Both the position numbers and the translations under genes were made by a program. A stretch of 64,000 nt of DNA, from positions 124,001-188,000 of the forward strand of contig JABVXV010000031.1 of assembly GCA_013365325.1 (NCBI GenBank), in the 5' to 3' direction. A model generated the notes under the pieces. The model did no database searches. It was not told where the DNA came from and worked only from the letters and a program-made list of their open reading frames with translations. How positions within the stretch are numbered: position 1 is the stretch's first letter; every line of letters starts with the position of its first letter. This DNA comes from Dipetalonema caudispina (lineage: Eukaryota; Nematoda; Chromadorea; Rhabditida; Onchocercidae). Of the stretch, positions 1 through 12,701 are shown piece after piece.

Positions 1-1
1 C

Positions 2-106
2 ATAAATATCCTTCACAGCACTAATGACATACAGTCTGCTGTGCTGAAGGATATCAATGCTTTCGAAATGCAGCGAATGATTATTGATAATATTCGATTC
101 GTATAA
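2..106 (+). CDS. Possible 3' terminal exon of an upstream gene (partial)
   Basis: A frame open from base 2 to a TAA at 104-106 encodes about 34 residues ending in QRMIIDNIRFV. It has the mixed charged/hydrophobic composition of a real protein end, including the segment VLKDINAFEMQRM, and unlike the surrounding DNA it has no low-complexity sequence. I see no acceptor within the window, so if real the exon starts to the left. I do not recognise the family. The stretch could also be a chance open frame. Confidence 0.35.
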   Translation: MNILHSTNDIQSAVLKDINAFEMQRMIIDNIRFV

Positions 107-3100
107 CAATGATAGGAAACATTGTTTCATTTTTTATTTTACCACCTTTTCTTGAAAGATATCTATCAAGATTACCTGCATGCATCCTCTGATTTGTAAT
201 ATTACTCACTTTCAAAAGCTAACTGTGCCGTTTGAGTATGCACTGAGAGCAAAGTACAAATTGTTGGCTCGTTTTGAGAAATAATCTATGCTGTTATTCA
301 ATTCCTTAAAGTGTTTATTCCGGAATCATTGCTCTTTCAAAAAACTTCCTGTACATATATTTTTGATCATTTCTAACATAAATGTATTAAATTACGAGCA
401 CATTTTATTATACATCGAATTATTCCGCTATTGGATAGGATTGGTGCTTCTTAAAGAAGTTTAAAAGTGAGATCCATCAACATTTCGTCTTTCTAACCTA
501 TCATTGTTAATGTAAACTACTGGTTGCAAAAAAAAAAAAGGCTGATACCATACAAAGGACTTTATCTGGAACGGATGGCAACCTGATGTTATTAGTATAT
601 GCAAGTTAAATCGGTAAAGTTTATAAATTGCAAACACTGATCATCCTTAGAACTCAAAGTTTTAGAAATAAAACAAAATATAAAGAAAATTAAACAAATT
701 TTTGACAAAGATCAAACCTAAATGCTCAGAAAGAATAAATCAATCCCTTTTTTTTGTAGAAAAACCCAACATATAATTTTCTCACTTGTCGGAAAATCGC
801 TTTACCGGTATAGTGTAATCACAGTGAAAACAAATGCATAAATTTTTGTTTTCCTGTCACTGCCCATATCTACTACATCTCAAATCGAATAACTTTAGTT
901 GCTTAACTTCCATTGCATTTGCAATCACCGACGATTTAACTATTAAATACTAAAAAAGGACTAAAATGCTATTGCAAAAATAAGAGATTTCTATTGCAAG
1001 GTTTCATTTGAAATTTACAATCTTTATGACTAAAAACCTCCGATTACTTCTGAGATTAAAGTTTGTGAGTAATCACTTGTGGGTATCGGAGTGATTTGCA
1101 GCATGGCAAAACAACGATTGGAATTGCTTTGTCCTAATTTAATCTTATTGAAATAAATAGATGATAGGCCCAATGAACAGGAAAAATTATGAGAACTAGG
1201 ATAATGAATATCTAAAGTTTGCATGTTAATGATTCTTGTTTTTTTGAAGTCAACTTATCAATTTAAATTAAATCACTTCAAACTTATGATCACCAACAAA
1301 ACTTAATATTCTTCACCTATTGAACGCATCTGAAATAAATCAAATCACCAAAAGATAAGATTCTAGGATATCCTGATATGTGTCCAAACGAACTGGACGT
1401 AAATTTACGAGTGTTTAGACTAATTGAAATGAGCAAAATAGCTATCATTAGCACCATTATACTGTTATTGTCAGCGATGTGAAGTCTCTAAATATGCCTT
1501 TAAATTCGGAGCTACTTCCTAATTAGCTTTATTTGGACTTGGTAATTTGGTCTTCATCTTAGAAATCTTGCAAACAAGTAGTATACGACCAATATATATT
1601 GATTCGGAATTTAACCGTACTACACTTACAGCACTTATTTTGCAGATAATTCAGCCGAGCTTTTCTCTGCATATAAATGCCATTCAATTACATAGTTCAT
1701 AAAACGATAAGATAATCAGTTGGCTTATAATCGGATTTTTTTAAGCAGTACTTTTTATCAGGAATATTTAATTAAATCCTGATTAAATATTAGCAGGTTC
1801 AGAACGGAAATTACTTCTCTAGGGACGGAACTAATCAGAAAACAGGCAGGAATACCTTTAAAGCATCTATGAAAAGGTAATCATTAACACAATGAAAAAT
1901 AAATCTTAGTAGGGAAAAGAGTTGCTGTAGTTAGAGTACATCAGCATTTTCCTTGTTGTTTTTCACTTTCCGGAATAGCTTACTATCCCTGTGTTCCGTT
2001 CTTACAGCTCCATTTGGCCATTTAGATTAAAATAACTTGTAAATAAGTTAAAAATATTTGCTTAAAACGTGCCACTTTCGAGAAATAAAAAGAACTGAAA
2101 GAAAAATGAAGCATTACCGGATAAGCACCTAATCAGTAATTCAACCGTTCTCAAATCCATGAATCTTCAAATATTACTTACTATTAACTCAGCAAGATCG
2201 AATTTTTAATTTAGGCTCAAGCTTAATTAATGAATCACCCATATCTGAAAAGAATGTATGTAGAGAGAGAAAGAAAGAGTACAAGGATCAATGGTGAGGA
2301 TTATTTGATATAGCAGGAGTCAGGACTAGTATAGAAAGGTGCAGACAAGTATTTTATGCTGATGAGAAGATTCTATTCAGTATGTGGACAATGGTCAGCA
2401 TCACTAACAGCCGAAAATATGAATTGCAAAATAAAAAGAAATATCAGTAATAGCTTTACCTTTCTTCCTATGCATATAAGTTGTTCATATTTATATGATT
2501 GTTGATTCATAATATCATGTCATACTAGAACGAAATATTTAAATTTTTGTTAAAACTTTAATAATATAGCAAAGAAGTGAATTAACAATCTGATAATGTA
2601 TCACAAGAATTCGACATATAACTATATCGCTGCATGACCACAAATGATAAGATCTTCCGGATTATCACAATATTGAATAACTTGTTATCGATTCGTCATT
2701 AAAGGAATGATAAGTCCTTTCCAGCAGACCATCACCAGATTGACTAGCAAGATCGAAGTTAACATCTGCTGCTGGCTGTCGAAAAACTACGATTAAACAG
2801 AACTGACAATAAAACAAGATGGAGATGGCTTCAAACATTTAACTTCGAAATGAATGCATATTTAGAAAAGCGACGAAAGTATTTGGATGGATGACGATGA
2901 TGATGGTGACAACTTCTCTAGTGGTCATAACCTCATAGGATATGACTCATCGTCTGTATGTATATTCAATAACTTTGAACAAGTAGTCTAACATGAGTAT
3001 TGTAGTCAATAAACTGAAATCTGTACCGTGTTTAGATCACAAATTATTAATTGACATATAAGAAATAGTCAACATTTACTCAAAGCCGATTATTGTATAT

Positions 3101-3930
3101 TCAAAATTAACTAATGATTTCAATATATTTCCAATAAAAAGAGTAATAATTAAATGAATCTAATAAAAAGAACAGTAATTTTTCAATTAAAAAACGAAAA
3201 AGGAAATTCTTCTAAGATTTTGTGAGAGTGAAGAAGGCGTATGCATAGATTGTGGTTTTACTTGGCTTCGATGAAAATTCGTATCATTTATATCCGAATC
3301 TGTCCACTGCTACATCCGAAAAACAAATTTTCACATTTCTTATTCTAAACTGAAATTCAGTTATGTTTGTATTACGAATTCGATGAATAACATGCAACTG
3401 ATCTAGTTTATTCCATTGGTTAACATTTGCATGTGCTTTTCTCAAGAAGTTCTTTCCAGGGGTCATATAGAAGATCTGCACATTGAACAGTTGATCAACT
3501 CGAGATTTAGTGCTATCAAATGTAGGTGTTAGGAATATTTTATAATTTATTGTAAGTGATTTACGAAGCTCTTACAAGAGCCATTAAATGACCCAGAGAA
3601 AGAATATAGAGTTACAAAATTGAGGTCAACAATAACTGCAAGATCTCATTGCAAAGGAAGTGGGAGTAAATTATTCAGAGGGACGACCTTATAGGACATT
3701 CGACCGCTGAACTTTGACTTGAGATTTATACCACCCCTATCACTTCACAAGTTGCAGGCAGCATTCCCATCATCCTTTTTTCGTCAAAAGTTGTGTTTAA
3801 GCATTTTTACAAGCTAGGAATCCCAATGCAGCTGGTAAATTAAGTAAAGGAATATTGTACATCGAACCCGTTTGCAATGTTATGATATGCTACTATGTAT
3901 AGAAGAAAATTTGAACAGAATGATTAAAAT
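107..3930. other. Intergenic, no gene seen
   Basis: AT-rich DNA with only short, random-looking open frames. The longest, on the minus strand at 3284-3481, has no family resemblance and no convincing splice partners. The right end is presumably the 3' flank of the minus-strand fatty-acid-binding gene that stops at 3931. Confidence 0.6.
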
Positions 3931-5405
3931 TTAACAGAATTCAGGATGATTATTTATGTCGTAGGAGCATACTTTTCGATAGAAACCAGCTGCACTTACT
4001 CCTTTCCACGTAGTACGCTGAAATATTTCCAGTTAAATAGATTAACATTTTAATCATAAAATGGCACATATCAACATTTTAGGAGTAAGTGACATGTAAA
4101 AATAAACCTTTGCTTTTTTTTGATTGAGTTTTAAAACATGTTATTATGTCCTGACTTAAAAAGAATTGTATTCAATAATCATATTGGAATAGCAAACATA
4201 CCATGATAAGATAATCATCTTCTCGGGTATAATGAAACGTTTCGTGGTCATTCGGATTTCCTACACGTATCACATTTTCCGTCATCACTGCTCCATCCTG
4301 ACTTGTGTCTATCGTTACCTATAAAGCATTTTTTATCATTGTAATTACCACCTACTTATTATTCTATCAAACACATTATATCTGAACTGAACTATTCGTA
4401 AGGTAATAAAGGCATTAACGCCTTTCTTTTATTTATCCTCTTGCGGAGTAATAAACATTGTAGAGATCATCAGTAATCTAAAGGTAGAAAGTTGTAGAAA
4501 TAATTCCATTGAATGATTTTCAGATCTTCAAATATAATTTTGTGATGTTGTAGCAGAATATTGTAAAGCGGCTTTTGCACCTATTGTATTCGACAATAAG
4601 TTTCCTATAGTAGCTCATAATCGAAGTGAAAGCAAATAATTGTATTATGATTGATAGTACTAATTACTGAAGTAGTAAATGGTTGAATTATTTGTTCACC
4701 GGTAAAATGATATATGATATAGAATAGCTTACATTAAACAAACCATCCTCCAAATGATCAGTTAGGAAAGAAGTACCAAGCGCGAAATCCGTGTAAAGCA
4801 CATTTTTTTTCCACGTGAGAGTTTCCATATCATATCGCAAAGGTAATCCTGAAGCTGCTTTTCGAATTACCTTCGTGACACTTGCTATCAGAATAAGCCG
4901 ACGTGTAAACCATTTGTAGCCTGGAAAATGTTTTTAATTATTAAAAAACATAATATCTGCTAATTTGAATTCTCGATTTTTATTAAAATCCAAATAATAT
5001 GCAATATGAATATTTCGCGAGGTGATAATGTTTTTTCTTAATGATTTAATAATTGATTTTTATGGAAGTTAAATTGTTTGAATTAAAAGAGCAATATGCT
5101 GCTGCAGATCATGTCGTTTCTGTCCACAAATTAATATCTGATACTCAAAGAACAAGTTGATGTTTCTAGTGAAGAGCAAATGTTTCGTATGATAAAAATA
5201 ATCGTAAAGGTCAACGCTATGAATGATGAAGATATTCAGATGACTGTAGCAAACCTCGAGCAGTAAGGTATTCATCCAAATTAATAGACTTTTCGAGTGT
5301 AAATCTTCCAAAAAATATACTGGGCAGTTTTCTTGAATCAGTGGAAAATGAATAAGGGAGAGTAAACAACAGCAACGATGGCAGCCATGAAAAGTTTGGC
5401 TTCAT
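3931..5405 (-). CDS. lbp: Secreted fatty-acid-binding protein (nematode FABP), copy 1, divergent
   Basis: Four exons on the minus strand: 5405-5255, 4920-4733, 4318-4202 and 4017-3931, about 180 aa. The start MKPNFSWLPSLLLF gives a signal peptide. The conserved FABP entry strand follows in altered form (PSIFFGRF where its neighbour has PEKFLGTF), then GYKWFTRRLILIASVTK, RYDMETLTWKK and the strand VIRVGNPNDHETFHY. Intron phases are 1, 0, 0, as in the two neighbouring copies. The family is the extracellular lipid-binding group of Ascaris As-p18 and C. elegans LBP-1 to -3, a ten-strand beta barrel carrying fatty acids in secretions and perienteric fluid. A likely spliced-leader acceptor lies at 5417-5418, 11 nt before the ATG. 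Oddities: the C-terminal strand reads SAAGFYRKV, losing the Arg of the ligand-binding pocket, and the tail is longer with two Cys. It may have a changed ligand. Confidence 0.82.
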
Positions 5406-8392
5406 AGAGTGATAACCTGTAAAAACACCGTTGATATTCCAAATATTCCACAAAAATAACTCCGTAAATAAGGATACGAGAAAAAGATTTAACAGAAGAT
5501 TTGCAGAATTGCTGTATCAACAATTTGGTTCCTGAAAATCTATTTCAGGAATCAAATTACTGATACAATAATTCTAAAACGTAAGGAGCGAGTCAGGAAT
5601 TGAAGATAACGCAGATTTACTAAGAGCATGTGGAAGATTACTGCAGCTTAGTATTTTTAATTCCAAGTGGTTTCAATGTAAAAGAATTATAGTTGCTAGG
5701 GATTGTTCAAGTTCGATTGAAAATGCTGTCACCTAAAACTATTTGGCGTCGAAATGTTTTAGATAAATGAATAATTAGGTACTTTGTACATAACATTAAA
5801 ATTGAATACGTATTTTTGCATCACCAACAACTTTAATTACTAATACTAAGATCTAAGATTAGGTTTATGGTATAGAGTGGAATAGGACAGTGCTTGATTT
5901 GAATATGATGCTATAAGCAGATTTTTATTGTTATTGGATAATTACCGATTCTATCTGAATGATTCGGGAGTGAATAAGAGAATAAATCTTTCATATCGGA
6001 TATAGCATAACTCGAGGAATTGAAACAAATGAGGACCAACTTAAACTCTCATCAATTTATTAATGGTTACTAAAAAGCTTATTAGAACAAAGTACAAATT
6101 AAAAAGGTCTTGTGAACTCTTGGAAGTAATGTTAGTACTAACAAGACTGTTTCTAATCTCAAGTTAGCCCGCTAGTTTGGGCGAATTAAGAAGTCGTGAA
6201 TATCATTTTGAATTAGCTTTCAAAAATAAAACCATTCGTAAGAGTTTCGACGTATTTCTGAGATTTTATTTTACCGTTTTATTTTCTCAACAGTCCAAAG
6301 ATAAATTTGGAAGTTTGAACTGAGCTGACCTGATTTGCACAGCTCCTCATCTTCTTCGTTGTTCTTTTTTTCCGTTTTCTTGTGATGAATAAAAATGTCA
6401 CCCGAATTTATCAACAATTTTCAATAACTATTATTTCTCTGCATGAATTCACTTGGTCATTGTTTCTTTTATAGAAAATTATGGTTTTCTTAAAATATCT
6501 CTTTTGTATATTTCTTTTATTATATATCAATAAGAAATTCTTTCAACAGTGTTATTTCTACAATCAAAAAAGAACAGATCATGAAACCAGCTAGATCTGA
6601 TATGCTCCATTCTATTTGCGGATCTTCTGAAGAGACAAAATTATTACTATATTGTAAGCACATCGGTTTTACTGATTGATAGAAGGATTAAATTTTTTAT
6701 TAGTACGATATTTTTGCGTGAATCTACATAATATCAATGATTGTACCTACTTATTTTATGAATGTAGCGTTGATAATTAATGCATAATAATATTTATCGT
6801 AAAGGAGCGATAGCACTTAAGCATTATTTTTTAGCAAAAATGAATGAAAAGTTAGTTTTATATTAATATTCGTTGAATAGCATTTTGGTACAATTTTGGA
6901 AAGGTTAGGACAAATCACTTCTCATCTTCCCTTTTTAATCAGCAAAAAACGATTTTTGTTTTTGTAGTATCACAAGGGGATCCACTGGGAGATCAACGAA
7001 CTAAAAATAAACTGGGTAAGTTGATGAATGAACAAATTAGTAAACAAATGAAACACAAGCGCCTCAATAAGGAATTCAGGAATGATTGAATTAAAATTGG
7101 GAGTATGGAAATATTTGAAATAGTATGATGAAGGAATAATCAATTAAAAAGTGAATTTTTGCAGACCAACCATTTGAATGCGCAGTGATGAAGAGGAACC
7201 GTTTCTCGAGGCATGAAATAATGGGGAAATTCTAATTGAGGGCAATTGCATCCCCGATATGATTTGATGTAATAGAATTCAGATTTAAATGTATCTCCCA
7301 TTGGTACATGCGGTTTTCTGACACTCATTTCAATAGTATAATCATTGTAATTTATGTATAAAGAATAAATAAATTAGGAAGAGCAGGTAAAGTAGCTAAC
7401 TTCTTATCAAACCAGTAACAGGTAAATGTTAAGAAATGATGCATACAGCTAGTTGAAAAATTGGCAAAGATAGATGTGAAGTGAAAGCCAACCACGAGGA
7501 ATTTACGAAATTTTATAGTGAGATAAACCAAAGTAAGATGCAATCCAATAATTAGTTTACTGGCAATTGCACTGACTTAATCTAATTCAGCCATCTGTTG
7601 CACACACAAATATTACCTACTACTAATCAACGATCTGTGCCAATTCAGCTTCCATTCCAACACGCTGTTTGAACAAACAGAGTAAAGTGTGAGGAAATAC
7701 TATCTTTTTGCTAAAGTTGTATAATTCAGTAATAGAGATTAAATTGTGAAGTTTAATTCGTAATTTCGCAAAGATTTGCTTTCAATTTCTGTTTAATTTT
7801 ATGAAAGAGATTTTCGGTTTAGTGAAGGCCATTGTGATTGAAGTATGAAAAGGCTTGAGTTGCATTAAAAGAGCATGGAATAGTGACTTGGATCAGAACG
7901 TTCCTGAAAATTTATAACTGAGCAAAAATGCATCTGTTACACTTCGATGCTAAAACACTTCAGCTTAAAATATCAGAGTATAACTGGGATGCTTAGTTGA
8001 AAATGCTGTTGTTCATATACATTATCTTGTGATACTACCGGATTCTATTGCTCCCATAAGTTTTTTATTTATCACTTCAACAGCCGCTGCTATCAGACAA
8101 TAAAAAAACTGGTGTTACTGATCAATATCTGATGTTGACTGAAGTACATACGAACGAGGATAACTCTACTCGTCTTATCACCATTATCATGGTATGACCC
8201 TGAATATATACTCAACGACAGCGACCTTTATCCCATGGCTTTCCATCCGCTAAGTTCATTTTTATTATGTTATCATTAGTTGTTGGAGATGTAGAGCATA
8301 GTGTAAAACAAATATGGAACAAATTTATAAGGTATTGTTTAATATGAAAGTAACGTTGAAAAGCAGATTAAATTGGAATAAATAGTATCAAG
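5406..8392. other. Intergenic between FABP copies 1 and 2
   Basis: AT-rich spacer of about 3 kb, with the upstream region of copy 1 on its left and the 3' flank of copy 2 on its right. An AATAAA on the minus strand (TTTATT on plus at 8261-8266) lies about 130 bp past the copy 2 stop and could be its poly(A) signal. One minus-strand open frame at 7140-7328 has four Cys and four His but no splice context or family match (see findings). Nothing else is supported. Confidence 0.55.
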
Positions 8393-9455
8393 TTATTGCT
8401 TCTTGTAGTAACGTTTTGTCGAAATTCCTTTACATGTCATTTTCTGAAATAAATCAATGGAGTAGCTACTTGTCTTCAGTATTATTTCGCTTTTTTTTTT
8501 AAAAGTGAATTCAGCTAAACCTGGTTGGATCATTATCAGCAAATGTTAATTAACCTCTGGAAATACGTATTCATATTCTTTAAGATGAAAAGTATTTGGT
8601 AATCTTACCATGACCAAGTAGTCATCATCTCGGTAATATTCATAAGTCTCGATATCATTTGGATCGTCTACCTTGATATGCGTTTCTGTCAGTACATTGT
8701 CTAGATCCTTCAGGTCAAATGTTATCTAGAAATTTCCAAGACATTTTAGTTACTCAATAACGATGTTTACTTCGGTTTAAAAATTACAAACATCGTAATG
8801 CAGAACAATGATTAAGAGGATCCCTCATCTAACTTACAATTTAACAATTCATTAATAAAAACTTCATAAACATTCTCAGTTTTACGAAATTCTTCAGGGC
8901 GGTGCTAGTCAGACGGAATTCAATTAGTTTTTAGCTGACTACAGCTAGTCATTTACTATTTATAAAATGATATACCTTATGTTGCATGCTATCCATAGCT
9001 TCTGCAATGAATTCTTCGCCCAGAGCCCAATCGACAAACAACGTATTCTTTTTACTTGTCAAATTTTCCATATCATAACGATTCGGCTTCTGAGAATTTG
9101 CTTTACGAAACACTTTTGTGACACTAGCCAATTTGATTATTTGTCTCATGAACCATCCATAACCTTAAATAAAATATGGGCATACCATTAAGTTTTGGTC
9201 CAATCATGTTTTTAAGATATATATGAATCCCTTGAAAGTAAAAATTTTTTTAAAGAATAATAAATACAAACTGTATGATTGCAGACCTTTTGCCTCAAGA
9301 TATTGATCGAAATTTTCATCTCGTTCAAGTTTGAAAGTACCCAGAAACTTTTCTGGAAGTACTTTGATCCTCGTATCAGACGTAATACTTTCAGTCCCAC
9401 CTTTATTGAGGAGTGCATTTAATACAATTGCAACAATTATCAATTGCATCATCAT
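8393..9455 (-). CDS. lbp: Secreted fatty-acid-binding protein (nematode FABP), copy 2
   Basis: Minus-strand exons 9455-9287, 9163-8976, 8725-8609 and 8443-8393 give about 174 aa. A hydrophobic start (MMMQLIIVAIVLNALL) is a signal peptide. The mature part has LPEKFLGTFKLERDENFDQY, GYGWFMRQIIKLASVTKVF, RYDMENLTSKKNTLF, the strand THIKVDDPNDIETYEYY, and a last strand GISTKRYYKKQ whose Arg169 and Tyr171 fit the carboxylate-binding pair of FABPs. It is the most canonical of the three copies and closest in appearance to As-p18. Intron phases 1, 0, 0 match the neighbours, which supports tandem duplication. The first of three consecutive ATGs was taken as the start. It is expected to carry fatty acids or retinoids in extracellular fluid. 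Identification is secure at family level, but orthology to a given C. elegans lbp gene is not resolved. Confidence 0.88.
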
Positions 9456-11204
9456 GATGACCTTCAAAGTCTCCGATAAATAAATGTCAAAAAATGGATA
9501 TATTAGATATGGAAATCACTTTCTACACAATCTGTTTTTCAAGGTATTCATAATTGCTTGACATTATTGATATTTACGATTGAGTCGTTCAGAAACTAAA
9601 TTGTAAAAATGCTTTGGAACTAAGCATCACTTTTAGAAGCTACCAAATTTTAAAAGACGAAGTTATCCCATTCTCTGCTAATTCTTGAGGTCATGAAGAG
9701 AAATCATTTTAAGTGATACTATAAGATCTAACAGGATCAGGTAAAATGTTTAGCCACGCTGTGGTGCAACAGTTTCAGTAACGTTGCATCAATTTATTAT
9801 ATAAATTGAACGACAAAAAAAAGTTATAAAAAAAGATTTTATGTTAACTTCATTGATTTTTTCTACTTCATCAATAAACATAACGTACAAATCTTCAGAT
9901 GGAAAAAAGAGAAATACGGAAAAAGTTTAATGTTAACAACGATCCAGCCAAAACTAGATTGAATGGATAAAAGAAGCAGGATGATGAAAAGGGAAGAATG
10001 ACCAACTGCCTGCTTGATAATGAAGTTAACTGACCGATACAGTGCAACAAACAAAGCAGCAAATGCAAATGGATATAACCTCTGGTCCATTCTGCCAAGT
10101 GTTATCTGTTTAATTAGGTCAGAGGCTTAGTTTAAGGGAGAAAGATGGGAGATACAGCAAATAGTATAATCTATGTATTGGGTAAGGGAAGGAGAGGAAT
10201 CGTCATTCATCAGTAAATTAATGATGAACAATTCAATTGAGCGATCAGCACTAATCCTGAACTGTTCATTTTCTCACACTATACCAATGTTACTTATATC
10301 CAGGTTTTAGGAGTTACAAGTGCACAGAGAATAAAAAATATTTTTATTATCATTATGATAATAAAGATAAGTCGAATAAGAAGGATTTTAAAGTGGAATA
10401 GCTCATACAATTAAAATTTTTCAAAAGACGTTTTTCGCATCATCCACTATTGTCATGATCATTGAAAGAAGTTAAATATGTATAATATACAACGAAATTT
10501 CTCAATTTGAAAAAATCCTTAAATAATTGTTCGACATTAGCAAGGAAATATTTCAATCATTTCATAGAAATCGAAAAAGAAGGAATGTTTAGGAGGGACA
10601 TTATAATAAATACTGGGAAATTGAATGAATTAAAATAAAGATTATGAACTGCAAAAGTCCGGTCAACGTAACATAGATTTTATAAAAAACTCAAACAGAA
10701 TAAACTGAAGTGTTTGATTCGAATAAAGCAGTGAATAGCTGACCGTCACAAAACTAAACCTACAACTAAAATAGCATGTGGTATTGCATATCATTACCTA
10801 ATCACACCGATGACTGTAACAGAAATAGAGAGAGTTAAGAGAATTGTGTATGTATAAGCTTGGATGATACGGGCAGTCCTTTATTCTTTCATATATTTTT
10901 TAATATTAGAGCATAAATATATATGAATAGTACAGAAAATAATATAAATTTGATAAAAAGCAAACAAGTAAAAAAGTGGAAACTATAAGAAACTTGAATG
11001 GATGAAATTATAACAAATTCTCCAACTTTATAAGATTGGAAATGTAAAACAGATATTTAAAAAACACAAATAAAGAGAGGGTTCAAATAAATACGAAGCA
11101 AGTGAAAAAGCATTTTGTTTAAAAAACTTTCTTTACTTGCAAGAAAGTGAAAAAATATATTGTATTCATCGCATATCTTTTTTGTTCTACGAATCATTAT
11201 CAAC
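9456..11204. other. Intergenic between FABP copies 2 and 3
   Basis: No coding signal. It holds a 23-base palindrome at 10343-10365 and very AT-rich DNA. The part next to 9455 should contain the copy 2 promoter and leader. No strong spliced-leader acceptor is visible just before the copy 2 ATG. Confidence 0.55.
10343..10365. repeat. Short perfect palindrome
   Basis: An 11-base arm TTTATTATCAT, a single central T, and its exact inverse complement. In such AT-rich DNA this may be chance. It lies between FABP copies 2 and 3, with no known site attached. Confidence 0.6.
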
Positions 11205-12640
11205 CTAGGAAGATGATTGCTGCTGTTCAGGAGATAATTGTCGAATGAAGTACCGCTTGCAGGATACTTTTTCATTTGCCATACTCTAAAAAAAAGGGAA
11301 ATATAACAACCGAAACATTTAGTATGATTTTTTGGTAGACTTTTGTTTTTTTTTTCTTTTTTTTTCACAAGCATTTAGTATACTTTTATTTCATCTTTTC
11401 TGTTGGTAGCATGACAATTTAAAGCGATAAAGCATTCAGTGGACATATGGTAGCTGGTAAAACATTTCAAAATCAAAATAATTTTAAACAAATTTAAATC
11501 TTTTTAACATTCTTTATAACTTACAAAGGTATAAAATACAAAAAATCTGGAATGTCAGGATTTTATCTTAATGCCAGCATTCTCGAGATGTCGAACATTA
11601 ACGAGGGATGATATGATTTGAAAAACTAAGCCTCATTTCATAATTCAGTAAATTTCGATGCAAATTAATTTTTTTGCATCATGACGGTGTACAAGGCACT
11701 TAGCCCCATGACCACTACTAAAAAAGATTAAATATATAAGAAAGAGAACAGTTGCAATGCAGAAACCAAAAAAGGGAAAATCCAGTAATCTAACTTACCA
11801 GTGTCAAAGTATCGCCATCAACATTGTAAGTATACGTCTCTCCATGATCGTTTGGGTCGTCTACTCGGATATGTATCTCTTTCAAACTTTCTGTCATTGG
11901 ATCGAAATCAAACTTGATCTGAAATCATATATCAGAAATCTACTGAACTGCAATTCAAAAGATTAAAAAATATAAAATATAAAGGAAACAGCGCTTATCG
12001 AATTTCAGCCTCTCTATAAACTTATCACTGATTGTTTATCTGCAATAAACAAAAATATTGTTATGCAATGAATCAACACAGAAAATATGTTAATTATTAT
12101 TAATTCAGTATCATTTTAAAATTAACAGTACTTGACATACTTTGTGCATTTTACCATCTAGTCCTTCAGCCTGAAATTCCTCTTTCAGTTTCCAATTCTT
12201 GTAAATCGTATCTTTCTTGGACGTCTGATTACATAAATTATAGGCACCTTTGGTTTCATCGGAATGGCTGAATATTTTAGTAACAGATGCAAACGAAATC
12301 ATTTTTCTCAAAAACCAATTTATACCTGAAAAACCCGTATTTCAAGTTCACTTAACCCGAAAAAATTGCATACATATGTATGCCAAAAAATGTACAATTA
12401 AGACATAAAGTTAGAAAGTCGCATAAAAGAGAGAGCAACTCGATAAGCCAATTTTTTAGTAAATCTAATGAATATCATCTTTTCAACTCAATCCGAAATC
12501 TTAAATGTTGATAAAATAAGGAAAAAGATTAGCAGCCAAACCATGCCTTTTGAGGCCAGAAATTCCTCAAAATTTTCACTGCGATCGAGCTTAAAAGTTC
12601 CCATAAACTTTTCTGGTAATTCCTTCACTTCATTCGTCAT
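11205..12640 (-). CDS. lbp: Fatty-acid-binding protein (nematode FABP), copy 3, no visible signal peptide
   Basis: Minus-strand exons 12640-12547, 12325-12141, 11918-11799 and 11285-11205, about 159 aa. It starts directly at [18 protein letters not shown], followed by [17 protein letters not shown], the As-p18-like [29 protein letters not shown], and a last strand [10 protein letters not shown] with Arg144 and Phe146 at the ligand-binding positions. The tail is Gln/Ser-rich. Unlike copies 1 and 2, the first exon encodes no signal peptide. Either the protein is cytosolic or an upstream exon supplies one through the acceptor at 12668-12669, which sits behind a run of 26 T on the coding strand. 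The first intron appears to use a GC donor (12545-12546): the nearby GT would break the frame, whereas the GC site gives the same phase 1 junction as the other copies. This is the gene most worth checking against cDNA. Confidence 0.82.
12545..12546 (-). other. Probable GC splice donor of FABP copy 3, intron 1
   Basis: The coding strand reads CAAAAG|GCATGG. Splicing here to the acceptor ending at 12326 joins codon GGT, as in copies 1 and 2, whose donors are GT at the same position. Using the GT four bases downstream would lead straight into an in-frame TAA. Confidence 0.65.
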
Positions 12641-12675
12641 TATTGTCCCAAAATTAAATAACCAACTCTGTAAAC

Positions 12676-12701
12676 AAAAAAAAAAAAAAAAAAAAAAAAA
12701 A
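12676..12701. repeat. Homopolymer A(26)/T(26)
   Basis: 26 consecutive A on plus, hence T on the coding strand of FABP copy 3, directly upstream of the sequence GTTTACAG. It can act as an extreme polypyrimidine tract for a cis- or trans-splice acceptor. Confidence 0.9.

Noticed and set aside
6..54. Interrupted inverted repeat (ATATCCTTCA ... TGAAGGATAT) near the left edge
   Set aside because: It lies in a frame that may be coding, has a 3-base bulge and no supporting context; probably chance.
3284..3481. Minus-strand open frame considered as the last exon of FABP copy 1
   Set aside because: The exon at 4017-3931 continues the FABP fold in phase; this frame has no family resemblance.
7641..7700. 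Candidate last exon for FABP copy 2
   Set aside because: The exon at 8443-8393 gives the conserved KRYY strand in phase and is much closer.
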